Shown here: piece after piece, positions 16,732 to 27,162 of the stretch
Layout: each line of letters opens with the position of its first letter
Numbering within the stretch: position 1 is the stretch's first letter
Source of the DNA: Terriglobia bacterium
Lineage (GTDB): Bacteria; Acidobacteriota; Terriglobia; Bryobacterales; Bryobacteraceae
Direction: 5' to 3'
DNA: 64,000 nucleotides
Assembly (NCBI GenBank): GCA_021325235.1
Contig: JAJPHN010000051.1
Location: forward strand, 62,001 to 126,000
The notes under the pieces: generated by a model
What the model saw: only the letters and a program-made list of their open reading frames with translations
Told to the model about the DNA's origin: nothing
Databases searched by the model: none
Made by a program: the position numbers and the translations under genes

Positions 16732-18540
16732 ATGAAAAACCTTCTATACTACGGCCGGGCTATCGCTCTTGCCGCGGCCCTGTGCGCTTCCGCGCTCGCC
16801 GCTCCCACGGCCACCACCGTCGTGCTCCAGGCGACTCCCGCTTCGCTCGTGAATCAACAGTTCCAGCGGGCGCTTCCCGTGAAATTGAGCGCAACTGTGC
16901 TCGCGAATGGCCATCCCATGCCAGGGTATGGCGTCGTGCGCTTCTGCGTGACCGGCGCGAAGCTGTGCCAGGGCTCGTCTCTGATCGGGCAGGCGCAGTG
17001 GTCGGCTGCCTCGGGCGCCGTCATCCATCCGATTCTCAGCGTCGGTACTCATTCGATCACGGCCGTGTTCGCCGGCAACGGGCAGTATGCGCCCAGCACA
17101 TCGAGCGCTCAAACCGTTGCCGTACAAGGGGCTCACAGTGTCACTCAGCTCACCGCGACCAAGACCGGCGCGACCTATTCGCTGACCGCCACCGTCACCG
17201 GCTCTGTCAACATGCCGCTCAGCGGTAATGTCACCTTTTTCAACCCGCCCACCACGACGCCACTCGCCACCGTGAATCTCGGCCCAAGCTCAAAGTCTCT
17301 CTGGTTCTCCGGCACCAGCCTTCCCATCATGGGGAGCGAGCCACTTGCGATGGCTGCGGGCGACTTCAACGGCGACGGATTCAGCGAGCTCGCCGTCGCA
17401 GGCCTGAACAGCAACACGGTCGAAATCGTCAGCTTCACCAACATCGCGTCTACGATTCATCTGCCCGGCATCGCTCCCATGGGCATCGCGACCGGAGATT
17501 TCAATTCGGACGGCAAGCTCGATCTCGCTGTCGCCGAATCGGGCAGCGGCGATGTTGCCATCTATCTCGGTAACGGCGATCTGACGTTTAACTTCGCGGG
17601 CACCTTTGCCACCGGCGGGTATAGTCCCGTGGCTGTAGCGAGCGGCGATTTCAACAACGACGGCATTCCCGATCTTGCTGTCGCCAATCTCAATCCCGGC
17701 ATGGTCACCCTTCTTGCCGGCAACGGAACGGGAGCATTCTCGATTGCCGGCCAGGCCCCGACCGATTGGTTTCCCTACGCGCTGGTCGTTGCTGACTTCA
17801 ATAACGACGGCAAGCTCGATGTCGCGACCGCCAATTATTACGGATTCGATGTCACCGTGCTCGCCGGCAACGGCCAGTTCGGGCTGCAGCAGGTCGCCCA
17901 ACCGAACACCGGCGTCTATCCGGATGGCATCACTGTCGAAGACTTCAATGGCGACGGCAAACTCGACCTTGCCGTGAGCAATCAGTATTCGAACGACGTC
18001 ACCATTCTCCTGGGCAAAGGAGATGGCACGTTCAATCCCACCCCGGTTTCGCCTGGCGTCGGCAACTCACCTGCCGATGTTGTCAGCGCCGATTTCAATC
18101 GCGACGGCATCCCCGATCTGGCCGTCTCGTCATTCGGCGATAATTCGGTCACCATCCTGATCGGCAAAGGTGACGGCACATTCACCAACTATGTTTCGTA
18201 TGCCACCGGCAATGGCACGACGCCGCACGCCATCGCACTCGGCGATTTAGCCGGACTCGGATTCCCCGATTTCGCGGTCGCCGACTCGGGTGTAAACAGG
18301 GTGCAAACCTTCCTCGATGTGCCCGCCGCAACGGCAACCGCGACGCTTTCAAACGTGTCGTTTACTCCCGGTGTCCACACGCCGGCCGCCACCTACAACG
18401 GCAACGCGACTTACTGGAAGAGCACCGGTGAAACCCCGATTGGCGCTTCCCAGGGCGCCAGTGCCGGTCAGCGTTCTAGAATCAGCTCGCTCGGCTTCTC
18501 CGCGACCGGTTCGCCCGCGCCGCCGATCTTCATGCGGTAG
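16732..18540 (+). CDS. Secreted FG-GAP/VCBS repeat protein with Ig-like domain
   Basis: A 602-residue exported protein. The signal peptide is about residues 1-24 (AIALAAALCASALAAP). Residues about 25-125 form a bacterial Ig-like (Big_3-type) domain with VGTHSITAVFAGNGQYAPS. Residues about 200-520 hold seven FG-GAP repeats, six with a clear calcium-binding core such as GDFNGDG, GDFNSDGKLDLAVA and ADFNRDGIPDLAV, and a seventh degenerate (GDLAGLGFPDFAVA). A second Ig-like start (FTPGVHTPAATYNGNATYW) is cut short. The last 24 codons lie inside the 3' end of the convergent pyrophosphatase gene. Adhesion or matrix function is inferred. Confidence 0.85.
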   Translation: MKNLLYYGRAIALAAALCASALAAPTATTVVLQATPASLVNQQFQRALPVKLSATVLANGHPMPGYGVVRFCVTGAKLCQGSSLIGQAQWSAASGAVIHPILSVGTHSITAVFAGNGQYAPSTSSAQTVAVQGAHSVTQLTATKTGATYSLTATVTGSVNMPLSGNVTFFNPPTTTPLATVNLGPSSKSLWFSGTSLPIMGSEPLAMAAGDFNGDGFSELAVAGLNSNTVEIVSFTNIASTIHLPGIAPMGIATGDFNSDGKLDLAVAESGSGDVAIYLGNGDLTFNFAGTFATGGYSPVAVASGDFNNDGIPDLAVANLNPGMVTLLAGNGTGAFSIAGQAPTDWFPYALVVADFNNDGKLDVATANYYGFDVTVLAGNGQFGLQQVAQPNTGVYPDGITVEDFNGDGKLDLAVSNQYSNDVTILLGKGDGTFNPTPVSPGVGNSPADVVSADFNRDGIPDLAVSSFGDNSVTILIGKGDGTFTNYVSYATGNGTTPHAIALGDLAGLGFPDFAVADSGVNRVQTFLDVPAATATATLSNVSFTPGVHTPAATYNGNATYWKSTGETPIGASQGASAGQRSRISSLGFSATGSPAPPIFMR

Positions 18541-20933
18541 AACGAACGCCACACGAAGTAAATGGAGGCGAGCAGGAACAGCACTGCCAGCACGTGACTG
18601 ATCATCGGGCTGCGCTCGGCCGAAAGCGACACTGCTAATTCGACCGCCAGCAGCCCGAACAGCGTCGTGAACTTGATGATCGGATTCAGCGCCACCGACG
18701 ATGTATCTTTAAACGGATCGCCCACCGTGTCGCCAACCACCGTCGCATCGTGCAGCTCGGTTCCCTTCTGCTTGAGCTCCGTCTCGACAATCTTCTTCGC
18801 GTTATCCCACGCGCCGCCTGCATTCGCCATGAAGATCGCCTGGTACAAGCCAAACAGCGCGATCGAGATCAGATAGCCGATGAAGAAATATGGCTCGACG
18901 AACGCAAACGCCAGCGTGACAAAAAAGACCGTCAGGAAGATATTGAACATGCCGCGCTGCGCGTAGCGCGTACAGATCTCGACCACTTTCTTGCTGTCGC
19001 TCACCGACGCTTTAGTAACGCCCTCGAGCCGGATGTTCGCCTTGATGAATTCAACCGCCCGATACGCACCCGTCGTTACCGCCTGTGTAGACGCGCCCGT
19101 GAACCAGTAGATAATCGAGCCGCCCGCAATCAGGCCCAGCAGAAACGGCGGATGCAGAATCGAAAGATTCGAAATCAGGTCGGGGCGCAAGCCGTTCGTC
19201 AATGCCACGACGATTGAAAAGATCATCGTCGTGGCGCCGACCACGGCAGTGCCGATCAGCACCGGTTTGGCGGTTGCTTTGAACGTGTTCCCTGCCCCGT
19301 CGTTTTCCTCGAGATGCTGCTTGGCGCGCTCAAACTCGACATCGAAGCCGTAGCTACGCTTAAGATCCTCTTCAATGCCCGGGATCTGCTCGATCGTGGA
19401 AAGCTCGAACACCGACTGCGCGTTATCGGTAACCGGACCATACGAATCGACCGCGATCGTTACCGGCCCCATGCCCAAGAATCCAAACGCGACCAGCCCA
19501 AACGCGAACACCGAAGGCGCCGCCATGATGTTGTCGAGCCCCTGCGTCGCTACCCCGTACGCGATGCCCATCAGGATCAGAATCGCGAGTCCCAGCCAGT
19601 AGGCGCTCATATTGCCGGCCACAAAACCGGAAAGAATATTGAGCGATGCGCCGCCTTCGCGCGAACTCGACACAACTTCTCGCACATGCGCCGATTCAGT
19701 GGAAGTGAACACTTTGACCAGTTCCGGAATCACTGCGCCGGCCAGCGTTCCGCAGGTGATCACGGTCGAGAGCTTCCACCACAGCGTGGTATCGCCGCCC
19801 AGATCGGGAATCATTAAGTAGGAAACGATATAGGTCGCCGCAATCGATACCAGCGACGTGATCCAGACCAGCGAAGTCAGCGGCGCCTCGAAATTCATCG
19901 TATTTGCATTGGCATATTTGCTCTTCGCAATCGCGCCGTTCAGCAGATACGACAGGCCGGAGGTGACCACCATCATCACGCGCATGGCAAAAATCCAGAC
20001 CAGCAGCTGACTCTGCACCATCGTGCTGCTCACGGCCAGCACGATGAACGAAATGAGCGCGACCCCCGTGACGCCGTAGGTTTCAAAACCATCCGCGCTT
20101 GGTCCAACCGAATCGCCCGCGTTATCGCCCGTGCAGTCGGCAATCACGCCCGGGTTGCGCGCATCGTCTTCCTTGATCTTGAAGACGATCTTCATCAGAT
20201 CGGCGCCGATATCGGCGATTTTCGTGAAGATGCCGCCCGCCACACGCAGCGCCGCGGCACCCAGCGATTCGCCGATCGCAAAACCGATGAAGCACGGACC
20301 CGCATAATCCTTCGGCACGAAGAGCAGAATGTAGAGCATCAGCACCAGCTCGACGCTCACCAGCAGCATGCCGATGCTCATGCCGGCTTTAAGCGGCAGG
20401 TCGTAGCAGGGATACGGCTTACCGCGCAGACTCGCGAAGGCCGTGCGCGAATTGGCGAAGGTGTTGACGCGAATGCCGAACCACGCCACCCCCGTCGAGC
20501 CGCAGATGCCGACGATGCTGAAGGCCAGAATGATCAGCACTTTCAAAAAGTCGAAGTGCTGCAGCACGCCGAAGTAGAAGATGATGATGACGCCGATGAA
20601 GATTTCGAGAACGACCAGGAATTTGATCTGCTGCACCAGGTACGTTTTGCACGTCTCGTAGATGAGCTCGGAGATCTCGAGCATCGAGCGATGCACGGGA
20701 GCATTTTTGAGTTGCCGGTAGATCACGAGGCCGAACAGCAGCCCCAGCGCGACCACCAGCAGGCCCCAGAGCAGCAACGTGCGGCCGTTCACCGTGTTGC
20801 CAAAGAAACTTGCTTGCGCCAGGTTGGGCAGGATCAGATTCGCTTCGCCGCTGGCCTGAGCAGGCGCCTGCGCAAAGGCAGAAACAGCGGGAACGAGAAA
20901 GACCGACGCAAACAGGGCGTACAGACGAGACAT
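18468..20933 (-). CDS. hppA: Membrane-bound H+-translocating pyrophosphatase
   Basis: An 821-residue polytopic protein with about 16 membrane helices. PPi-binding loops include DIGADLMKIVFKIKEDDARN and DCTGDNAGDSVGPSADGFE; later GSIIYWFTGAST, KKIVETE and GDTVGDPFKDTSSVALNP complete the active site. GNTFKA carries Lys where potassium-dependent enzymes have Ala, so it is probably a K+-independent, proton-pumping type (inference). The chosen start (20933, MSRLYALF) begins a leader of hydrophobic plus Ala/Gln-rich sequence; longer frames read into the promoter. The protein is longer than plant or Rhodospirillum enzymes because of this N-terminus. It hydrolyses PPi from biosynthesis to energise the membrane. 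Confidence 0.95.
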   Translation of the reverse strand: MSRLYALFASVFLVPAVSAFAQAPAQASGEANLILPNLAQASFFGNTVNGRTLLLWGLLVVALGLLFGLVIYRQLKNAPVHRSMLEISELIYETCKTYLVQQIKFLVVLEIFIGVIIIFYFGVLQHFDFLKVLIILAFSIVGICGSTGVAWFGIRVNTFANSRTAFASLRGKPYPCYDLPLKAGMSIGMLLVSVELVLMLYILLFVPKDYAGPCFIGFAIGESLGAAALRVAGGIFTKIADIGADLMKIVFKIKEDDARNPGVIADCTGDNAGDSVGPSADGFETYGVTGVALISFIVLAVSSTMVQSQLLVWIFAMRVMMVVTSGLSYLLNGAIAKSKYANANTMNFEAPLTSLVWITSLVSIAATYIVSYLMIPDLGGDTTLWWKLSTVITCGTLAGAVIPELVKVFTSTESAHVREVVSSSREGGASLNILSGFVAGNMSAYWLGLAILILMGIAYGVATQGLDNIMAAPSVFAFGLVAFGFLGMGPVTIAVDSYGPVTDNAQSVFELSTIEQIPGIEEDLKRSYGFDVEFERAKQHLEENDGAGNTFKATAKPVLIGTAVVGATTMIFSIVVALTNGLRPDLISNLSILHPPFLLGLIAGGSIIYWFTGASTQAVTTGAYRAVEFIKANIRLEGVTKASVSDSKKVVEICTRYAQRGMFNIFLTVFFVTLAFAFVEPYFFIGYLISIALFGLYQAIFMANAGGAWDNAKKIVETELKQKGTELHDATVVGDTVGDPFKDTSSVALNPIIKFTTLFGLLAVELAVSLSAERSPMISHVLAVLFLLASIYFVWRSFYRMKIGGAGEPVAEKPSELILER

Positions 20934-21051
20934 CGTGTTGATGGCCTCCAGAAAATGGCGGATCAGAACTTGAGGTCTAGTATATGACGATGAGTCTTTG
21001 GAATTGTAGGCAGCTACCACATGACGGTGGTGAAGCCTGTATGGTTGAATT

Positions 21052-21405
21052 ATGAGGAGCTTCGATGCCGGAGAAGCGCTGAGCGCGCTTAAGGACGAGC
21101 TCAACCGCCCCTTTCAGCCCCTATTGCGTATTTACCTGAGCTCGGTTCCGGCCGGGATCGACAGCAATCTGCGACAGCTACTCCCGGATTACGAGGTGGT
21201 TGCTAGCAGCGATGGCGAATGCGCACTGATGCGCCGAATCCGTTTCACTTCGCGCGATGACTTCGAGTCCGAGTGCCGGCGCGTGGCCCAGTTGCTCGAC
21301 CTGGCTGCCCAAAACTGGCAGCTCAGCGCGATCTACGACGAAAGCCACTTCCGAACTTCGGTCTACACTTTTGAATTCCCCGAGCAATCCGATGCGCCGC
21401 GGTGA
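21052..21405 (+). CDS. Hypothetical protein
   Basis: A 117-residue soluble protein, divergent from hppA. It is acidic and alpha/beta in pattern: LRIYLSSVPAGIDSNLRQLL, then DGECALMRRIRFTSRDDFES and a C-terminal HFRTSVYTFEFPE strand. TATGGT sits six bases before the ATG and could be a -10 box, making the message nearly leaderless. There is no signal peptide, membrane segment or domain that I can name. tRNA-Arg lies just downstream on the other strand. Confidence 0.55.
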   Translation: MRSFDAGEALSALKDELNRPFQPLLRIYLSSVPAGIDSNLRQLLPDYEVVASSDGECALMRRIRFTSRDDFESECRRVAQLLDLAAQNWQLSAIYDESHFRTSVYTFEFPEQSDAPR

Positions 21406-21407
21406 TC

Positions 21408-21484
21408 TGGTAGGGACGGGCAGATTCGAACTGCCGGCCTGCCGCTTAGGAGGCGGCTGCTCTATCCATCTGAGCTACGTCCCC
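21408..21484 (-). tRNA. tRNA-Arg (anticodon CCT)
   Basis: The minus strand folds as a complete cloverleaf: acceptor GGGGACG/CGTCCCT (G1-U72 wobble), D-arm GCTC...GAGC, anticodon stem GCCGC/GCGGC with loop CTCCTAA (anticodon CCT, reads AGG), T-arm GGCAG-TTCGAAT-CTGCC, and an encoded ACCA end. Confidence 0.95.
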
Positions 21485-21560
21485 TTCTCGATTCATCTGA
21501 AGTTTACCAATGGCTGGCGCTTTTCGTGATACGCTTCCAGCCGAAGGAGCGATCCTCCCC

Positions 21561-22142
21561 ATGGACGACACCCTCACGCCTCCACCCGGCTCGCCGCTGC
21601 CCGGCCCTTTAAACCTGAGTCACGAACTGCGCCGGCCCTGGAAATGGCTGCTCGCGGTCGGCATTCTGCTCGTGATTCTCGGCCTCATCGCGTTGGCCGA
21701 TTCTTTCGCCGTGACGGTCGCCTCTATGCTGTTCTTCGGCTGGGTGCTCGTGATTGCCGGCATCGTTCAGGCGGTGCAGGCGTTCCGGCATCGCCAGAGT
21801 GGGCATCTACTCTTGCATACTCTCAACGCCGTGCTTTCATTCGTCGTCGGCCTCTTGCTGCTCGGCAATCCGCTGGCGGGTGCGCTGGTCGCGACCTTGC
21901 TCCTCGCCGCCTATTTCACGGTTGCGGGTATCTTCCGCATCGTAGCCGCCACGGCGCATATCGAGGGCCGCGCCTGGATTCTGCTGAGCGGTATCATCAC
22001 GCTCCTGCTAGGAATCCTGATCTGGCTGCATTGGCCCTCGTCCGCGCTCTGGATCATCGGCATGTTCATCGGTATTGATCTGCTGTTTTCGGGCTGGTCC
22101 CAGATCATGCTGGCGCTGGTCGTGCGCCGGATCGCGGCTTAG
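21561..22142 (+). CDS. HdeD/DUF308-family membrane protein
   Basis: A 193-residue membrane protein with six predicted helices in the HdeD pattern: WKWLLAVGILLVILGLIAL, MLFFGWVLVIAGIVQAVQAF, and GRAWILLSGIITLLLGILIW. The family is named after the E. coli acid-resistance membrane protein; its biochemical role is unknown. ATG 21561 is chosen because GAAGGAG lies 11 bases upstream, while ATG 21510 sits only 25 bases from the tRNA-Arg and lacks a ribosome site. It ends four bases before the convergent purD stop. Confidence 0.85.
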   Translation: MDDTLTPPPGSPLPGPLNLSHELRRPWKWLLAVGILLVILGLIALADSFAVTVASMLFFGWVLVIAGIVQAVQAFRHRQSGHLLLHTLNAVLSFVVGLLLLGNPLAGALVATLLLAAYFTVAGIFRIVAATAHIEGRAWILLSGIITLLLGILIWLHWPSSALWIIGMFIGIDLLFSGWSQIMLALVVRRIAA

Positions 22143-22146
22143 GCAG

Positions 22147-23358
22147 CTACCAGCGCCGCAGGCCTTTCCGGCCGATATCGGTCCGGTACTGCATCCCGTC
22201 GAAGTGGATCCGATGCGCGGCTGCATAAGCGGCATCGATTGCTTGCTGCAGCGTCTCGCCGCCCGCTGTCACCCCCAGCACGCGCCCGCCGTTCGTTACC
22301 AGGCGCTCTCCGATCTGCTGCGTTCCCGCCTGAAAGACCACTGCTCCGGCAGCCTCGGCTTCATCCAGACCCTGGATCAGGTCGCCGGTCTGCGGCTGAT
22401 CGGGATAACCGGCACTGGCCAGTACGATACACGTCGAGCAGCTGGCCGGCTGTGCCGGGGCGGGCATTCTCTCGCCGTTCGCAGCCGGTTCCAGTATTTC
22501 TACCAGATCGCCCGGGTAGCTGTACATCAGGGCCTGTGTCTCCGGATCGCCCAGCCTGACGTTGAACTCGAGGACCTTTGGTCCTTCTGCCGTCATCATT
22601 AGCCCGGCGTACAGGAAGCCAGTGAACGGCGACCCCTCCTTCGCCATCTGCGCGAGCGTGGGAAGCATGATCCGGTCCATGATCTCGCCTGTTTGGGCAG
22701 GAGTAAGAATTCTCCGGTCGGCATAAGCACCCATGCCGCCCGTATTCGGCCCTTCATCGTCGTCCCGGAGACGCTTATGGTCCTGAGTCGGCGTGAACGG
22801 AACGAGCTCGCGGCCGTTGCTCAGCCCGATGAAGCTGACCTCTTCGCCCTCCAGGAATTCCTCGAGCACCAAGCCGGGGCCTAATCTGGCGATTGCATCT
22901 TCCGCCTCCTTCTGGTTTTGAGCAATCACCACGCCTTTGCCGGCGGCGAGACCATCCGCCTTCACGACAATGGGGAACGATAGCTCGCTTACACTCGATG
23001 CCGAGCGCGCGGTGGGAATGCCGGCCCGGCGGAAGAACTCTTTGGCAAACCGCTTGGAGCCTTCCAGGCGTGCTGCCGACTGAGTGGGGCCGATGACCTT
23101 CAGGCCACGTGCGCGAAAGTGATCCACGACACCCGCCACGAGCGGCGCTTCCGGCCCGACAATTGTCAGATCGGCACCGAAGCGAGTGGCGATTTCGGCA
23201 TATCCGGCGACCTCGGCAGGGGCTGGAATACAGGTTCCGAGTTCGGCAATACCTGGATTGCCGGGGCTGGCGAATATCTCGCTGACAGCGGGGGATTGCG
23301 AGAGGCGCCAGGCCAGCGCATGCTCGCGTCCGCCGGATCCAATGATCAGGATGCGCAT
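22147..23358 (-). CDS. purD: Phosphoribosylamine-glycine ligase
   Basis: A 403-residue ATP-grasp enzyme catalysing the second step of purine synthesis. It opens with MRILIIGSGGREHALAWRL, the family's N-terminal nucleotide-binding motif. VVKADGLAAGKGVVIA is the ATP-grasp loop, and FTPTQDHKRLRDDDEGPNTG with GGMGAYA marks the catalytic region; VLEFNVRLGDPETQ holds metal ligands. It is about 15-20 residues shorter than E. coli PurD, with no gap in key motifs. It is divergent from mnmG across 67 bases containing a palindromic promoter-like element. Confidence 0.96.
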   Translation of the reverse strand: MRILIIGSGGREHALAWRLSQSPAVSEIFASPGNPGIAELGTCIPAPAEVAGYAEIATRFGADLTIVGPEAPLVAGVVDHFRARGLKVIGPTQSAARLEGSKRFAKEFFRRAGIPTARSASSVSELSFPIVVKADGLAAGKGVVIAQNQKEAEDAIARLGPGLVLEEFLEGEEVSFIGLSNGRELVPFTPTQDHKRLRDDDEGPNTGGMGAYADRRILTPAQTGEIMDRIMLPTLAQMAKEGSPFTGFLYAGLMMTAEGPKVLEFNVRLGDPETQALMYSYPGDLVEILEPAANGERMPAPAQPASCSTCIVLASAGYPDQPQTGDLIQGLDEAEAAGAVVFQAGTQQIGERLVTNGGRVLGVTAGGETLQQAIDAAYAAAHRIHFDGMQYRTDIGRKGLRRW

Positions 23359-23385
23359 GGAAAAACCTTAGAATAAAGGATGCCG

Positions 23386-23397
23386 GCGTTATAACGC
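23386..23397. promoter_or_regulatory. Palindromic -10-like element between purD and mnmG
   Basis: GCGTTATAACGC is a perfect 12-base palindrome in the 67-base gap between divergent starts. It offers TATAAC as a -10 box on both strands and may serve both genes or bind a regulator. No strong -35 box is seen on either side. Confidence 0.45.
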
Positions 23398-23425
23398 ACT
23401 CGGCGCTTGTAGACGCTGAAAAACA

Positions 23426-25282
<1,857 letters not shown>

Positions 25283-25289
25283 ACCTTCA

Positions 25290-25305
25290 CGTTCCACGTG
25301 AAACT
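25290..25305. other. parS centromere-like site
   Basis: CGTTCCACGTGAAACT matches the parS consensus TGTTNCACGTGNAACA at 14 of 16 places; the core GTTCCACGTGAAAC (25291-25304) is complete. It lies eight bases after the mnmG stop and 40 bases before parA, a usual position. ParB (26111-27052) should load here, spread, and be moved by ParA. Confidence 0.85.
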
Positions 25306-25344
25306 TTCATCGCGACACATAGGGCCTCGCCCGACCGTGGTAGG

Positions 25345-26187
25345 ATGCTGTTCAACTTGGCACGAGTAATTTCGATCGCGAACCAAAAGGGCGGAGTGGG
25401 CAAGACCACTACCGCGATTAATTTAGCGGCGGCGCTTGCTGCCGCCGAGTTGCCGGTGCTGCTGGTCGATTCGGATCCGCAGGGCAATTCCACTACCGGC
25501 GTAGGTGTGCAGAAGACCGCGGAGGGCAAGACGCTTTACGACGTTCTGGTGGGCGACGCGCAGCTCGCAGAAGTAATTCAGAAAACCGAAACCGAGGGGC
25601 TGTCGCTTGTTCCAGCCGATCAGAACCTGGTAGCGACGAACCTGGACCTTGTCGATGCGGACCAGCGCGAGCAACGGCTGCGGAACGCATTGGCGAGCGT
25701 GAAGGGCGACTACCGATACGTTCTGATCGACTGCCCACCGGCGCTGGATTTACTCACGCTGAACGCGCTGGTGGCATCGGATGCGGTGCTGGTTCCGATT
25801 CAATGCGAGTTTTTTGCCCTCGAAGGCATTTCGCAGCTGATGGATACGGTCGACCGGGTGAAAGAGGCATTTAACCCGGCGCTGAAGGTCGAAGGTGTTC
25901 TGCTTACCATGTATGATGACAGGACCAATCTGACCCGCCAAGTGGAGTCGGATTTGCGGGAATTCTTCTCCGACGAGGTGTTCAAGACCGTGATTCCGCG
26001 CAGTATTCGGCTGGCGGAGGCGCCGAGTTTCGGTAAGACCATTCTGGCGTATGATCCACGCTCCCGCGGGGCCGAGGCCTATATCCAACTTGCAAAGGAA
26101 ATACTAGCGAATGACCAAAGAGCCCGATCGAAATCAGCGAAAAGCGCTGGGCAAGGGGCTCTCGGCGCTGTTGCCGAATCGAAATAG
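25345..26187 (+). CDS. parA: Chromosome-partitioning ATPase ParA/Soj
   Basis: A 280-residue P-loop ATPase. The deviant Walker A box KGGVGKTTT at residues about 12-20 carries the signature first Lys. YRYVLIDCPPALDLLTLNAL is Walker B. Family members begin ...VISIANQKGG, so the start could be ATG 25345 or TTG 25357. The usual C-terminus ends near YIQLAKEILA; here the frame runs on about 25 residues into parB, giving a 77-base overlap. With ParB and the parS site just upstream it should move origin regions apart. Confidence 0.96.
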   Translation: MLFNLARVISIANQKGGVGKTTTAINLAAALAAAELPVLLVDSDPQGNSTTGVGVQKTAEGKTLYDVLVGDAQLAEVIQKTETEGLSLVPADQNLVATNLDLVDADQREQRLRNALASVKGDYRYVLIDCPPALDLLTLNALVASDAVLVPIQCEFFALEGISQLMDTVDRVKEAFNPALKVEGVLLTMYDDRTNLTRQVESDLREFFSDEVFKTVIPRSIRLAEAPSFGKTILAYDPRSRGAEAYIQLAKEILANDQRARSKSAKSAGQGALGAVAESK

Positions 26188-27052
26188 CGCGCCCGAGCCG
26201 GCGAGCCCGCAGATGGCTGCAGCCGAGCATGCCGCCCCGAATCTCCCAGACGAATTCGAGGAATTCCAGAACGTTGCCATCGAGGAGATTCAGCCGGGTG
26301 AACAGCAGCCGCGGCGGAATTTTGAAGAGGCCAGGCTCGACGAACTGGCGGATTCGATTCGGGTGCATGGCGTAATCCAGCCCATTACCCTGCGAAAGGT
26401 AGGACCGCGCGAATACCGGATCGTGGCCGGGGAACGCCGCTGGCGGGCAGCTAAGCTGGCCGGTTTGAAAGAGATTCCGGCGCTCGTGCGGCGAGTGAAG
26501 CAGGAGGAGTTGCTCGAACTGGCGCTGATCGAAAACATCCAGCGCGAGGATCTGAACCCGATCGAAATCGCCAACGCCTTCAATCGTCTGAACACCACCT
26601 ACGGGCTCAGCCACGAGCAGATCGCGGAGCGTACGGGCAAAGATCGCTCGACGGTCACGAATTTTCTGCGGCTTTTGAAGCTGATTCCGCCGGTAAAACA
26701 GGAACTCGCGAACGGCAATATAAGCATGGGCCACGCCCGCGCGTTGCTCAACCTACAACCGGCGGAGCAGGCGCGAATCTGTGAACGGATCCAGCAAAAC
26801 GGGCTTTCGGTCCGTGAAACGGAGGCCCTGGTACGCGAGATTTCATCGCCACGCGAGCCGGCCGGACCACCGCAAACTACTCGATTGAAAGAAGTTACAG
26901 ACCCGAACGTGCGCGCCGCAATCGAGGAGATGTCGATGGCGCTCGGAACGAAGGTGCGGATTGTACCGCGTTCGGATAAAGCCGGGCGTTTGGAAATCGA
27001 GTACTATTCCCAGGAAGATCTGGACCGGATCTACTCGGTGATTGTTAAGTAG
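26111..27052 (+). CDS. parB: Chromosome-partitioning protein ParB/Spo0J
   Basis: A 313-residue DNA-binding CTPase. The N-terminal RKALGKGLSALLP motif interacts with ParA. The ParB/Srx domain (about 55-145) contains EIQPGEQQPRRNF and GERRWRAAKLAGL, the latter being the CTP-binding/arginine-rich motif. The helix-turn-helix that reads parS is around LSHEQIAERTGKDRSTVTNF. The C-terminal dimerisation domain ends in EYYSQEDLDRIYSVIV. A ribosome site (AAAGGA) precedes the ATG inside the end of parA. The stop is 20 bases before the tRNA-Met on the opposite strand. Confidence 0.97.
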   Translation: MTKEPDRNQRKALGKGLSALLPNRNSAPEPASPQMAAAEHAAPNLPDEFEEFQNVAIEEIQPGEQQPRRNFEEARLDELADSIRVHGVIQPITLRKVGPREYRIVAGERRWRAAKLAGLKEIPALVRRVKQEELLELALIENIQREDLNPIEIANAFNRLNTTYGLSHEQIAERTGKDRSTVTNFLRLLKLIPPVKQELANGNISMGHARALLNLQPAEQARICERIQQNGLSVRETEALVREISSPREPAGPPQTTRLKEVTDPNVRAAIEEMSMALGTKVRIVPRSDKAGRLEIEYYSQEDLDRIYSVIVK

Positions 27053-27072
27053 CTAACCAAGACGGGGAGGGT

Positions 27073-27149
27073 TGGTGCCGGCGGCAGGAGTTGAACCTGC
27101 GACCTACGGATTATGAGACCGTCGCTCTAACCACCTGAGCTACACCGGC
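27073..27149 (-). tRNA. tRNA-Met (anticodon CAT, elongator type)
   Basis: On the minus strand: acceptor GCCGGTG/CGCCGGC, D-arm GCTC...GAGC, anticodon loop CTCATAA with anticodon CAT, T-arm GCAGG-TTCAACT-CCTGC, and encoded ACCA. A paired G1-C72 end and the lack of the three G-C pairs in the anticodon stem argue for elongator Met rather than initiator. Confidence 0.93.
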
Positions 27150-27162
27150 AGCAAATGGTAGT

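Noticed and set aside
17341-18270. Regular repeats in the FG-GAP gene as a possible CRISPR or DNA repeat
   Set aside because: Repeats are at protein level (GDFNxDG) with diverged codons; spacing and sequence do not fit CRISPR.
18424-18468. Inverted repeats TGGCGC/GCGCCA and ACCGG/CCGGT after hppA as a terminator
   Set aside because: Stems are short, no U-tract follows, and the sequence is coding for the FG-GAP protein.
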